In this document: one piece after another, positions 17,462 through 26,018 of the stretch | How the letters are laid out: each line of letters starts with the position of its first letter | Position numbering within the stretch: the first letter of the stretch is position 1 | Assembly: GCF_009755275.1 (NCBI RefSeq) | Contig: NZ_WQLA01000002.1 | Location: 1-64,000 of the forward strand | Reading direction: 5' to 3' | Length of the DNA stretch: 64,000 nucleotides | Source: Mucilaginibacter aquatilis | GTDB taxonomy: Bacteria; Bacteroidota; Bacteroidia; Sphingobacteriales; Sphingobacteriaceae | The notes under the pieces: model-generated | Told to the model about the DNA's origin: nothing | What the model saw: the letters and a program-made list of their open reading frames with translations, nothing else | The model's database searches: none | Made by a program: the position numbers and the translations under genes

Positions 17462-17611
17462 TTATCCTAATAAGCGAGCAGCAATTTGATCGTAGTACGC
17501 AAATACAAAAAGTATCACTACTGTTGCCATCATAGCAAGTAAATACAAGCTGTCTGCCTTGCTTTTTGATTCTAAATTAGGTGCGTTAAATTCGGTAGAT
17601 AGTGTTTTCAT
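17462..17611 (-). CDS. Small single-pass membrane protein (49 aa)
   Basis: ATG at 17611 to TAA at 17462 gives a 49-residue protein. Residues 1-20 are polar (MKTLSTEFNAPNLESKSKAD), residues 21-40 are strongly hydrophobic (SLYLLAMMATVVILFVFAYY) and a short tail DQIAARLLG follows. This is a plausible one-helix inner-membrane protein with its polar N-terminus probably in the cytoplasm or periplasm; orientation cannot be decided. It lies between the secreted hydrolase and the sigma factor, both also on the minus strand, with 250 nt separating it from the sigma gene. No function is known to me. Confidence 0.65.
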   Translation of the reverse strand: MKTLSTEFNAPNLESKSKADSLYLLAMMATVVILFVFAYYDQIAARLLG

Positions 17612-17861
17612 GGCTTAAATTATTAAAATAGTAAACAAACCATTTTATTTATACAAAGTAAGCAATAAATACTCTAAAAATATACGATAGTTTTAATTTA
17701 AAGTTATTTTTACAATTGTGGCAATGTTGGCTATTGTTAGTAAGTTAATATTGCAAGGGGTTGCTTATGAGGAGGTCATATTTTATAAATATGTGAATAA
17801 TGAAAATTTTTAAAACAAAAAAAACTTCATTATTAGTAACATTGCTATTAACGAAACCATT

Positions 17862-18416
17862 TCAACAAGCAAGTTTATGCATCTCTCTACCGTTAAGACG
17901 GCTTAGTCTGTCTTTTAAAACACCACGTGCCCTATGTAACGTTGTGCGTGATAGTAACTCACTTATGCCCAAAGCGGCACCTATCTCCTGGTGCGAATAG
18001 CCTTCAATAGCATAAAGGTTAAACACATTACGGTAATTATCGGGCAACTGCTCTATCATTTTAAGCAGCTCCTTTGCCTCCAGCCCGCTTTCGTTATAGC
18101 TTAAGGTTACCCCTTCAGGTAATTCATCAGCCAATAATACCGGCCTTTGCTTACGGTACCGTGATATAGCGCAATGCACCATAATACGGCGTATCCAGCC
18201 TTCAAGGCTACCTTCACCCCTGAATTTACCCATACTGCTAAAAACCTTTATAAAACCTTCCTGCATAATATCCTGTGCCTCATCACGGTCTGATGCGTAA
18301 CGCATACAGGCGGCCAGCATTCGCGGAGCTAACAGTTTGTATAGCAATTCCTGCTGTTTGCGCTCGTTGTTCAGGCATCCTTCCCATATACGGTTTAAGC
18401 TTTGCTCGGTTATCAT
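17862..18416 (-). CDS. ECF-type RNA polymerase sigma factor
   Basis: A 184-residue sigma-70 family protein with region 2 (LLYKLLAPRMLAACMRYASDRDEAQDIMQEGFIKVF) containing the conserved D-E-A-Q-D-I-M-Q-E-G-F pattern, and region 4 (LPDNYRNVFNLYAIEGYSHQEIGAALGISE) with the helix-turn-helix. The end of region 4 reads SELLSRTTLHRARGVL. ECF factors redirect RNA polymerase in response to envelope or nutrient signals. The usual anti-sigma gene is not next to it: the upstream gene is divergent and the next minus-strand gene is a 49-residue membrane protein. That small protein could be a partner, but this is speculation. Confidence 0.92.
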   Translation of the reverse strand: MITEQSLNRIWEGCLNNERKQQELLYKLLAPRMLAACMRYASDRDEAQDIMQEGFIKVFSSMGKFRGEGSLEGWIRRIMVHCAISRYRKQRPVLLADELPEGVTLSYNESGLEAKELLKMIEQLPDNYRNVFNLYAIEGYSHQEIGAALGISELLSRTTLHRARGVLKDRLSRLNGREMHKLAC

Positions 18417-18504
18417 GGCTTTATCGTTTTATTTGATACACCTATGCCAACTTTAACACCAAATATATAGTAAACTGAATATCAAGTAGTTATTTTTTAT
18501 TACT

Positions 18505-18540
18505 ATACAAAAAGCGTTCGTTAGCGAACGCTTTTTGTAT
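18505..18540. repeat. 16-bp perfect hairpin between divergent genes
   Basis: ATACAAAAAGCGTTCG (18505-18520) and CGAACGCTTTTTGTAT (18525-18540) are perfectly complementary around a TTAG loop. It has terminator form in both directions but sits between divergent genes, upstream of the -7 box at 18576. Confidence 0.75.
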
Positions 18541-18575
18541 ACGGCCGAACACTTTAACACTTAACGCACAATATG

Positions 18576-18583
18576 TAACTTTG
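18576..18583 (+). promoter_or_regulatory. -7 promoter box (TAACTTTG)
   Basis: TAACTTTG fits TAnnTTTG and lies 27 nt before the ATG at 18611. The short leader that follows can form a small hairpin CCGGG/CCCGG just ahead of the start codon. Confidence 0.55.
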
Positions 18584-18610
18584 CAGCATCCGGGATAAAA
18601 ACCCGGCTTA

Positions 18611-20164
18611 ATGAATATGAAAGAAATTGAGATTGTATGTAAGCCCCATGAGCATGAAGATGCCGAAGCCATAAAGCGACTAGCAGCTACAAAGCTTAAC
18701 GTACCGGTAAAGCATATAACCGATTTAAAAATACGCAAACGTTCAATTGACGCCCGTGGCCGCAATGTGGTTTACCGTATGCATGTACAGGTATTTGTTA
18801 ATGAACCCGCTATCCCTGATGTATTCAACATTCAATATCCATCGGTAACCAATAAAAAGCCGGTTATAATTGTAGGCGCCGGACCTGCCGGCATTTTTGC
18901 TGCCTTGCAATGTATCTTAGATGGCTGCAAACCTATTATTTTGGAGCGTGGCAAAGATGTAAAACAACGCCGCCGCGATTTAGCGAACATTAACAAACAG
19001 GGCTTGGTTAACCCTGAGTCTAACTACTGCTTTGGCGAGGGCGGAGCAGGCACTTATTCTGATGGTAAGCTATACACCCGTTCAACTAAGCGAGGTGACG
19101 TTAACCAGGTGCTAAAGATGTTTGTTGAACATGGCGCCGATCAAGATATATTGATTGATGCCCGGCCGCATATTGGCACAAATAAACTTCCTCAAATTAT
19201 TACTGCCATGCGCGAAACCATACTTAATGCAGGCGGCGAGTTTATATTTGATACCAGGGTAACTGAAATACTAACCGGCTTTGGAAAAATTACAGGTGTT
19301 AAAACAGCCACAGGTGAGGTATTTAATGCCGATGTCGTGATTTTAGCAACCGGCCATTCGGCGCGTGATGTGTTTGAAATGTTGCACCGGCAAAATATAC
19401 TGGTTGAGGCTAAACCGTTTGCTTTAGGTGTACGCATTGAACATCCGCAGGAAATTATTGATAAGGCGCAATACCACTGCGATACCCGCGGGCCATATCT
19501 CCCCCCTTCCTACTACAGCCTGGTTGAGCAGGTGGATGGACGTGGTGTGTTTTCATTTTGTATGTGCCCCGGCGGCATCATTGCACCATGTGCAACCGAA
19601 CCTAACGAAATTGTGGTTAACGGCTGGAGTCCAAGCAAACGTAACAACCCATTTGCAAACTCGGGCACGGTGGTGCAAATAAACCTGGAAGATGTTGCCG
19701 GAAATGATAACGATCCGTTTAAGCTTTTACGCTTTCAACAAAGTATTGAGCAGGTTGCTTTTACCGCCGGCGGCGGTAATCTTGTTGCTCCGGGGCAGCG
19801 AATGATTGATTTTGTTGAAGGGCGGGTTTCTACCGACATACCAAAGAACTCTTATCTTCCGGGTGTTAAAAGTACCGATTTAAAAGAGGTGTTGCCTGCG
19901 TGGATACACCAGCGACTCCAAAAGGCCCTTCCTGCTTTTGGCCGAAAAATGAAAGGCTATTACACTAACGATGCATTGCTTGTTGGCGTTGAATCGCGCA
20001 CATCATCACCAGTAAAAATACCGCGCGACCGTGATACGCTGCAACACCCGCAAGTACAAGGCTTATACCCTTGCGGCGAAGGTGCCGGCTATGCAGGCGG
20101 TATTATTTCGGCAGCTATAGATGGTATGAATTGCGCACAGGAGGCAGCTAAACTTATAGCTTAA
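18611..20164 (+). CDS. FAD-dependent oxidoreductase (COG2509 family)
   Basis: A 517-residue flavoprotein. The first 75 residues form a small domain with ITDLKIRKRSIDARGR. The FAD-binding motif VIIVGAGPAGIFAAL follows around residue 90. NYCFGEGGAGTYSDGKLYTR is the family signature, and the C-terminus has LYPCGEGAGYAGGIISAA, the second FAD contact. SPVKIPRD is also conserved. Members are annotated as NAD(P)/FAD-dependent dehydrogenases of unknown substrate. It is a single-gene unit, cytoplasmic, without signal peptide. Confidence 0.9.
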   Translation: MNMKEIEIVCKPHEHEDAEAIKRLAATKLNVPVKHITDLKIRKRSIDARGRNVVYRMHVQVFVNEPAIPDVFNIQYPSVTNKKPVIIVGAGPAGIFAALQCILDGCKPIILERGKDVKQRRRDLANINKQGLVNPESNYCFGEGGAGTYSDGKLYTRSTKRGDVNQVLKMFVEHGADQDILIDARPHIGTNKLPQIITAMRETILNAGGEFIFDTRVTEILTGFGKITGVKTATGEVFNADVVILATGHSARDVFEMLHRQNILVEAKPFALGVRIEHPQEIIDKAQYHCDTRGPYLPPSYYSLVEQVDGRGVFSFCMCPGGIIAPCATEPNEIVVNGWSPSKRNNPFANSGTVVQINLEDVAGNDNDPFKLLRFQQSIEQVAFTAGGGNLVAPGQRMIDFVEGRVSTDIPKNSYLPGVKSTDLKEVLPAWIHQRLQKALPAFGRKMKGYYTNDALLVGVESRTSSPVKIPRDRDTLQHPQVQGLYPCGEGAGYAGGIISAAIDGMNCAQEAAKLIA

Positions 20165-20280
20165 ACACTTAACGAACGGTATTAACACTTTTATCATCAC
20201 TGTATTGAGTGAGCCGTACGAGCATGTTTTTTGAGCCGTACACGAAACCTGATTAATTAGCTTGCATTGATATTTGTGTT

Positions 20281-21252
20281 ATGAAAAACATTGCAAATAT
20301 TAAACTAGGCAACAACGGCCCTTTGGTTTCAAAACTTGGCTTGGGCTGCATGCGCATGTCATCAATATGGGGCGGCCCCACTCCTAACGAGGCGGAAAGC
20401 ATAGCCACCATTAATGAAGCTTTAGACCTTGGTATAAACTTTTTAAACACAGGCGATTTTTATGGTGCCGGCCACAATGAAATATTGATTGGAAAAGCAA
20501 TCAAAGGCCGTCGTGATGATGCGTTCATCAGCGTAAAATTTGGAGCCATATTTCATAACGGCCAATGGCTGGGGCTTGATTTGCGCCCCATAGCTATCAA
20601 AAACTTCATCAACTATTCGTTAACGCGCTTAGGTATTGAAACCATTGACTTGTACCAGCCAAGCCGTATGGACGATAGTGTTCCTGTTGAGGACATCATA
20701 GGAACCGTTGCCGATTTAGTTAAAGAAGGCAAAGTACGTCACATAGGCGTTTCAGAAATTACGGCCGGTCAACTTCGTAAAGCCCACAGCGTGCACCCTA
20801 TTAGTGCTCTGGAGATTGGCTATTCACTGGCCGACAGGCAAATTGAAAGCGATTTGTTACCGGCGGCAAAAGAGTTAGGTATTGCCGTGGTTGCTTTTGC
20901 AAATACGGCCGAAGGTTTATTAACCGGCGATGTGCAGGCACCACTGCCAGATGGCGATTACCGCGCACACTTCTCGCGTTTTGGAGGCAATAACCTGGTG
21001 CATAACCTACAAAAGGTTGATGTTTTGAAGCAAATTGCTCAAGCTAAAAACTGCAGCCCTACACAGCTTGCTATTGCCTGGGTAAACCAACAGGGTGATA
21101 ACATTATGCCGTTGGTTAGCATGAGCAAACGTATTCGCCTGCCCGAAAACATGGAGGCCATGAATATTACTTTCACAGCCGATGAAATGAATACGCTAAA
21201 CGATACCTTTGCACAAGGCGCTATATTGGGCGGCACTTACCTGCAACGCTAA
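20281..21252 (+). CDS. Aldo/keto reductase
   Basis: A 323-residue NADPH-dependent oxidoreductase with the AKR barrel. GINFLNTGDFYGAGHNE supplies the catalytic Asp and Tyr, ISVKFGA the catalytic Lys, and IDLYQPSRMDDSVPVED is the usual strand after the active site. LVKEGKVRHIGVSEI and a C-terminal NIMPLVSMSKRIRLPENMEA segment for the cofactor are also present. It is followed after 3 nt by an AraC-type regulator gene and so is probably co-transcribed with it. Substrate unknown. Confidence 0.92.
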   Translation: MKNIANIKLGNNGPLVSKLGLGCMRMSSIWGGPTPNEAESIATINEALDLGINFLNTGDFYGAGHNEILIGKAIKGRRDDAFISVKFGAIFHNGQWLGLDLRPIAIKNFINYSLTRLGIETIDLYQPSRMDDSVPVEDIIGTVADLVKEGKVRHIGVSEITAGQLRKAHSVHPISALEIGYSLADRQIESDLLPAAKELGIAVVAFANTAEGLLTGDVQAPLPDGDYRAHFSRFGGNNLVHNLQKVDVLKQIAQAKNCSPTQLAIAWVNQQGDNIMPLVSMSKRIRLPENMEAMNITFTADEMNTLNDTFAQGAILGGTYLQR

Positions 21253-21255
21253 AAA

Positions 21256-22083
21256 ATGACCAGTCCACAAGAAATTCTTCCGGGCGTTATATTTTACTCT
21301 TATCTCTCTGCCGAGCGCAGAGAGAAAGTTTGTTTTTGGAACCACCATACACTTATACTTCAGGTATCAGGACAATTTACGCTTGAAACTTCAGCGCAAA
21401 CAATGTCTATTACCGGGGGTCAAATGCTTTTGATTGGCAAAAACCAGGTAGGCGCACTTACTAAAATGCCTTTACCCGGCGCTCATTATGAAACAATAGT
21501 AATTTCCCTGCAAGAGAACCTGCTGCGCACCATTGCATTAGAGGAGAAATTTGACGAGCGCCACAAGTATAATGGTCAGCAAAACTTTATAATTCCTTCA
21601 AATGATTTTTTGCAGGGATATTTTCAGTCTATTGTACCCTATGCACGTAACGCCGGGGCAGCAATGACCGATGAGCTTGGTATTTTAAAGGTAAAGGAGG
21701 TAGTTAAATTATTGCTGTTGGCCCTACCCTCCCTGCGCAGCTTTTTGTTCGACTTTTCTGAACCACATAAAATTGATCTTGAAAAGTTTATGCTCAGTAA
21801 CTTTCATTTTAACGTGCCGGTTGAAAGGTTTGCTCAACTTACCGGGCGTAGTTTAGCCGGCTTCAAACGCGATTTTCAAAAAACCTTTGGCACGCCACCG
21901 CGCCACTGGTTACAAGAAAAAAGGCTGGACACTGCGAAATACCTTATTGAAAGCAAGCGAAAAAAACCTACAGCTATTTATCTTGATCTGGGCTTTAAAA
22001 GCCTGTCTCATTTTTCTTTTTCATTCAAAAAGAAATTCGGCTACTCGCCCAATTATACCGGTAATACTTCCGTATTGCAATAA
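21256..22083 (+). CDS. AraC-family transcriptional regulator
   Basis: A 275-residue regulator. The N-terminal half is a cupin-like sensor (HHTLILQVSGQFTLETSAQ). The C-terminal 100 residues carry two helix-turn-helix motifs, with FNVPVERFAQLTGRSLAGFKRDFQKTFGTPPRHWLQ and KPTAIYLDLGFKSLSHFSFSFKKKFGYSP. It starts 3 nt after the aldo/keto reductase stop, so the two form one unit and it may control that gene. The inducer is unknown. Confidence 0.92.
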   Translation: MTSPQEILPGVIFYSYLSAERREKVCFWNHHTLILQVSGQFTLETSAQTMSITGGQMLLIGKNQVGALTKMPLPGAHYETIVISLQENLLRTIALEEKFDERHKYNGQQNFIIPSNDFLQGYFQSIVPYARNAGAAMTDELGILKVKEVVKLLLLALPSLRSFLFDFSEPHKIDLEKFMLSNFHFNVPVERFAQLTGRSLAGFKRDFQKTFGTPPRHWLQEKRLDTAKYLIESKRKKPTAIYLDLGFKSLSHFSFSFKKKFGYSPNYTGNTSVLQ

Positions 22084-22233
22084 ATTAAACTTAGTATATT
22101 CCGAGATATTGGTTTGACTGGTTGAAGATTCTCAATTCACTTAATAGCGTCCTGAGAGGTGAACACCAAAAAGTAGATAAGCACAACCACGGCTTATAAC
22201 AAATAGCAGCACTAGTATTTATATGAACAAATA

Positions 22234-22265
22234 TTTGCAGTAGTAGCATCAAATACCTTACTTTG
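22234..22265 (+). promoter_or_regulatory. Promoter with -33 TTTG and -7 TTACTTTG
   Basis: TTTG (22234-22237) and TTACTTTG (22258-22265) are separated by 20 nt, the spacing of the Bacteroidota housekeeping promoter. It precedes the membrane protein gene by 21 nt. Confidence 0.6.
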
Positions 22266-22286
22266 AAATAAAAAGTACTTTAGTCA

Positions 22287-22946
22287 ATGTCAGAAGAACA
22301 AAAACTGCACGACGACCTAGCATCCATCCGCAGTATGATGGAGCGCTCGTCGAAGTTTATTTCCTTAAGCGGCCTATCAGGTGTGCTAGCCGGCGTATAC
22401 GCACTTATAGGTGCCTGGCTTGCCTACAGCATACTTTATCCGCATGGTGACTTTGGCGGTCAGCGCGAGTATCTTACCAATGGCGTTTTTGACCAGGACA
22501 GTATCCCCGATCTTCTTTTTACACCTATAATCACTCAATTGATTTTTATAGCTTTGGCGGTTTTAGTGGCATCACTAACAACAGGCCTGGCACTTACCCG
22601 CCGCAACGCCAAAAAGAAAGGGCAGCAGCTTTGGGGAAAAACAAGCAAGGCACTGTTATTTCAAATGACGGTTCCGCTATTAACAGGCGGAGCATTCATT
22701 GTTGTGATGCTGTTAAAAGGGTACTTCGGCATTGTTTCACCGGCATGTTTGGCCTTTTACGGTTTGGCCCTGGTTGGTGCGAGTGCTTTTACGTTTAATG
22801 ATGTAAAGTATTTGGGCATATCTGAAATAATTTTAGCCCTATTTGCGGCTGTGATGCCGGGGTACGGCTTGCTTTTTTGGGCGCTTGGATTTGGTGTTTT
22901 GCATATTATTTATGGCGCCGTAATGCATTTTAAATACGATAGGTGA
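22287..22946 (+). CDS. Integral membrane protein, partner of a winged-helix regulator
   Basis: A 219-residue protein with about five hydrophobic segments (around residues 30-50, 78-105, 125-148, 153-172 and 185-212). The polar N-terminus begins MSEEQKLHDDLASIRSMMERSSKF. No catalytic or transport motif is seen. Its stop codon overlaps the GTG start of the next gene by 4 nt, so the two products are probably made together. Such pairs of a membrane protein with a small winged-helix regulator are frequent in Bacteroidota; the signal sensed is unknown. Confidence 0.8.
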   Translation: MSEEQKLHDDLASIRSMMERSSKFISLSGLSGVLAGVYALIGAWLAYSILYPHGDFGGQREYLTNGVFDQDSIPDLLFTPIITQLIFIALAVLVASLTTGLALTRRNAKKKGQQLWGKTSKALLFQMTVPLLTGGAFIVVMLLKGYFGIVSPACLAFYGLALVGASAFTFNDVKYLGISEIILALFAAVMPGYGLLFWALGFGVLHIIYGAVMHFKYDR

Positions 22947-23245
22947 AAGTAGATTTCAGTAAATTAGATAAAGCTTTTGAGAACCGTGTAAGGTTACAAA
23001 TTATGAGTGTGCTCATGGTAAACGAAAGCTATGACTTTACCTCACTAAAAGATTTGCTGGAGATTACTGACGGTAACCTGGCATCAAACCTAAAAGCACT
23101 CGAAAAAGAAGAATACATTACCATACATAAAAGCTTTGTGGGCCGTAAGCCCAATACTACTTACCAGGCATCAGCAACAGGAAAGAAAGCATTTCAGGAT
23201 CATCTTAATGCCCTTGAACAACTTATAAAGCAGCAAAAAAGCTAA
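22943..23245 (+). CDS. Winged-helix transcriptional regulator (100 aa)
   Basis: A 100-residue DNA-binding protein of the MarR/ArsR-like winged-helix class often called 'transcriptional regulator' with a DUF-type HTH_34 domain. RLQIMSVLMVNESYDFTSLKDLLEITDGNLASNLKALE is the helix-turn-helix and EYITIHKSFVGRKPNTTYQ the wing. It starts with GTG at 22943 in a 4-nt overlap with the membrane protein gene; no closer ATG exists. It likely represses or controls its own operon. Confidence 0.88.
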   Translation: MKVDFSKLDKAFENRVRLQIMSVLMVNESYDFTSLKDLLEITDGNLASNLKALEKEEYITIHKSFVGRKPNTTYQASATGKKAFQDHLNALEQLIKQQKS

Positions 23246-23338
23246 ACACAAAATTTCTTCAACACATTACGCAGATCATGTAAGCGGCATGCTATATTGT
23301 ATAATAACGTGCAGCTTTAATGTTTTGCTGTTTATACC

Positions 23339-23346
23339 TACCTTTG
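23339..23346 (+). promoter_or_regulatory. -7 promoter box (TACCTTTG)
   Basis: TACCTTTG lies 7 nt before the ATG at 23354, so the transcript would begin almost at the start codon. Confidence 0.5.
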
Positions 23347-23353
23347 CAGCCTG

Positions 23354-24835
23354 ATGAGAAAAGGTAACAGGGCTCCCAACTTAAAGTTCGAAAACGTTGC
23401 GGTAATTGATATTGCCGAAGAGGGCAAAGGTGTAGGTAAAACCGAGGATTTCGTATTGTTTATTGAGAAGGCCGTTCCGGGCGATGTGGTAGACGTAGAA
23501 GTTTACCGCAAAAAGAAAAATTTTGGTGAAGCCAAAATTACTGCTCTTAAACAGGCCTCAACGCACCGCACCGAGCCTTTTTGCGAGCATTTTGGCACCT
23601 GCGGTGGCTGCAAATGGCAGCACATGACGTATGATGCCCAACTGCAGTTTAAGCAAAAAGCAGTTACTGATGCACTTACCCGTTTGGCTAAGGTTGATGT
23701 AAGCCATGCTCAATATATTGTAGGCTCGCCGGCCGACCGTTACTACCGTAACAAACTGGAGTATACCTTTAGTAATAAACGCTGGTTAAATGATGGTGAA
23801 AACCGCACCGATGAGGCTGTTGACATGAACGCCCTAGGTTTTCACATTCCCGGCCGTTTTGACAAAATTTTAGATATAAACCACTGCTACCTTCAGGCCG
23901 ATCCATCAAACGATATACGTTTAAAAATACGTGATCACGCCAAACTACACGGTTTGACGTTTTATGATGTACGCGAACACACCGGTGCCCTGCGTAACCT
24001 GATTATTCGTACGGCAGTAACCGGCGAGTTAATGGTGATAGTAGTTTTTGCCTACGCTACCCAGGATGAAGTTAACGGACTCATGAGTTACGTAGAGCAG
24101 GAGTTCCCTGAAATAACATCGTTACTGTACATCTTAAACCAAAAGAAAAATGACACCATTTTTGATCAGGATGTAGTGGCTTGGAAAGGCCCCGAATACA
24201 TCCATGAAAAAATGGATGATATTCAGTTCCGTATTGGCCCTAAGTCATTTTACCAAACCAATGCCATACAAGCTAAGCGCTTGTATGAAATAGCCCGCGA
24301 TTTTGCCGGTTTTAAAGGCAACGAACTGGTTTATGACCTATACACAGGTGCCGGCACTATTGCTAACTTTGTAGCAGGGCACGTACGCGAAGTTATTGGG
24401 GTTGAATATGTGCCATCGGCCATTGAAGATGCCAAGGTTAATTCAGCAATAAATAACATCCATAACACCAAATTTTATGCAGGTGATATGAAAGATGTGC
24501 TGAATGCCGAATTTGTATCCCAGCACGGCAAACCCGATGTTATCATCACCGATCCACCACGCGCTGGTATGCATGCCGATGTGGTGGAGCGCCTGATGGA
24601 AATTGAATCGCCGCGTATAGTTTATGTGAGTTGTAACGCAGCTACACAAGCGCGTGATTTAATTGTATTGAAAGAGAAATACAACATAGCACAAATACAG
24701 CCGGTAGATATGTTTCCGCATACGCAACACGTAGAAAACGTTGTGCTGCTTGAGCTAAAAAGCGAAGAGCAAAGAAATGCTGAAGCTGCTGAACGAGCCG
24801 TAACAATAGAAGCTGCAGAGCTGCAAAGCGAATAA
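23354..24835 (+). CDS. rlmD: 23S rRNA (uracil-C5)-methyltransferase, RlmD/TrmA family
   Basis: A 493-residue SAM-dependent enzyme that makes 5-methyluridine in RNA. An N-terminal TRAM domain (EGKGVGKTEDFVLFIEKAVPGD) precedes an iron-sulfur cysteine set CEHFGTCGGC with a further Cys in NHCYLQ. The methyltransferase core has DLYTGAGTIANF for SAM, DPPRAGMH and the catalytic Cys in VYVSCNAAT. Bacteroidota usually carry one such enzyme annotated RlmD; the exact uridine (1939 or 747) cannot be decided. The tail after residue 475 is Ala/Glu-rich and probably disordered. Confidence 0.9.
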   Translation: MRKGNRAPNLKFENVAVIDIAEEGKGVGKTEDFVLFIEKAVPGDVVDVEVYRKKKNFGEAKITALKQASTHRTEPFCEHFGTCGGCKWQHMTYDAQLQFKQKAVTDALTRLAKVDVSHAQYIVGSPADRYYRNKLEYTFSNKRWLNDGENRTDEAVDMNALGFHIPGRFDKILDINHCYLQADPSNDIRLKIRDHAKLHGLTFYDVREHTGALRNLIIRTAVTGELMVIVVFAYATQDEVNGLMSYVEQEFPEITSLLYILNQKKNDTIFDQDVVAWKGPEYIHEKMDDIQFRIGPKSFYQTNAIQAKRLYEIARDFAGFKGNELVYDLYTGAGTIANFVAGHVREVIGVEYVPSAIEDAKVNSAINNIHNTKFYAGDMKDVLNAEFVSQHGKPDVIITDPPRAGMHADVVERLMEIESPRIVYVSCNAATQARDLIVLKEKYNIAQIQPVDMFPHTQHVENVVLLELKSEEQRNAEAAERAVTIEAAELQSE

Positions 24836-24922
24836 CAAAAGGCTGCAATTTGGGCCGCTTATTGCTTTAAACAGCAGTGCTCAGCTAATGGAAAATTGTT
24901 TACTTGTTAAAACCCAACATCA

Positions 24923-25312
24923 ATGAACCCGGAAGAACTTTTAAACGAAAATAATAACCGTAAAAACGAGAGTCCGCTGAAAAGCCTGGAAACTGACCTG
25001 CGTTTATACAGCGAATCTATACGCGAGATAGCAGTGGAAATTATGGTTGAAGGGCTTTCAGCCTATCCTATCTTTATTGCCCACCAGCACGAAGTGTCAT
25101 TAGGCGAACTTATTTTGAATAAGGATGAGCTTAACACAGAGTGGAACATCAACGCCTCAACACTTGAAGAATTTGTTGAAAAAGGTGTTATTAAAAAGGA
25201 GTTGAAACAGCGCTTTATTGATAATTACAAAAACGCACATGAGTTTATGTGTGTGTTTGCCATTGTACCCGAAGGTGCTAACTTTATATTCTTTCCGTAC
25301 GGTAAGGAGTAA
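24923..25312 (+). CDS. Conserved hypothetical protein (129 aa)
   Basis: A soluble 129-residue protein without signal peptide. The N-terminal 20 residues are polar, with an Asn run, followed by a helical stretch LRLYSESIREIAVEIMVEGLSAYPIFIA and a C-terminal FMCVFAIVPEGANFIFFPYG. I recognise no domain; the pattern is of a protein conserved within the phylum. It is convergent with the DUF2809 gene and their ends abut at 25312/25313. Its codon use is like that of neighbouring core genes. Confidence 0.75.
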   Translation: MNPEELLNENNNRKNESPLKSLETDLRLYSESIREIAVEIMVEGLSAYPIFIAHQHEVSLGELILNKDELNTEWNINASTLEEFVEKGVIKKELKQRFIDNYKNAHEFMCVFAIVPEGANFIFFPYGKE

Positions 25313-25678
25313 TTACTTCTTTTTATCAATAACCAATCCTAAACTTATTCCTGCACAATAAGCCAGCAAATCGGTCCATAAAAACCCCTGGCCTAATATT
25401 AACCGGCCGGGCAGCGTTTGGCGTATTTGGCTTATCCACGGTGCCTGGTATAACTGGCTAAACTCAATGGCAAAGCAAAATACCAGGCTGTAAATGGCTA
25501 TTTGCTTTGTATGCCCCTTTATAAATATGAACCTTGCAATAAGGTAAATCATTAAAGCCCACAACGCATCGCCCACATACTGCGGTATAAATGCAACACG
25601 CCTTGATAGCAAACCCACAACAATCACTGCTACAATGGCGGCAGCATATTTTAAGCGCGTTTTGATAATTGAATGCAT
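25313..25678 (-). CDS. DUF2809 membrane protein
   Basis: A 121-residue integral membrane protein with four hydrophobic helices. SRRVAFIPQYVGDALWALMIYLIARF and FCFAIEFSQLYQAPWI are DUF2809 signatures, and the C-terminal LGQGFLWTDLLAYCAGISLG is also typical. The family resembles VanZ-type small membrane proteins and has no proven function. It is convergent with, and directly abuts, the preceding hypothetical gene. Confidence 0.85.
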   Translation of the reverse strand: MHSIIKTRLKYAAAIVAVIVVGLLSRRVAFIPQYVGDALWALMIYLIARFIFIKGHTKQIAIYSLVFCFAIEFSQLYQAPWISQIRQTLPGRLILGQGFLWTDLLAYCAGISLGLVIDKKK

Positions 25679-25750
25679 TTAAAAGTACGTTCGGTTACGT
25701 GTTAAAAATACTAAATATTAAGTCCCTCAAAAATCAAACTGTGTCGTTTT

Positions 25751-25846
25751 ATGCAGTTTGCGTTAGGGATAGCAACGGAAAGCCCGGAACGTAGCATAGC
25801 GAAGTGAGGACTTGCAGTGAATAGCCCGGGCCAAAGGTAATGCCCA
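25751..25846. repeat. 96-nt conserved element, copy B
   Basis: It aligns gap-free with 7542-7637: ATGCAGTTTGCGTTAGGGAT at the start, GTGAGGACTTG in the middle and TAGCCCGGGCC near the end. The terminal pairing GCGTTA with TAATGC is kept with one G-U pair. The internal unit types are in the opposite order compared with copy A. Confidence 0.7.
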
Positions 25847-25988
25847 ATCACAAAATAACGTACTGTGCTCCATTGCAAATATTATTACAGCTAATTATCA
25901 ATCGCTACACGCCAGGTAACACCTACACCATTTCTTTCATAAATTTTATACAAGGCAATAAAATGTACCAAATCCAAAATCAAAAAAT

Positions 25989-25996
25989 TACTTTTG
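25989..25996 (+). promoter_or_regulatory. -7 promoter box (TACTTTTG)
   Basis: TACTTTTG fits TAnnTTTG and lies 22 nt before the aspS ATG. No strong -33 box is seen. Confidence 0.5.
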
Positions 25997-26018
25997 CGAA
26001 CTTCAAACATTTGGTATT

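Larger units (their letters stand above)
25679..26018. other. Non-coding gap with a repeat element and the aspS promoter
   Basis: These 340 nt hold the second copy of the 96-nt element (25751-25846) and, near the end, a -7 box (25989-25996). No gene can be supported in the rest. Confidence 0.6.
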
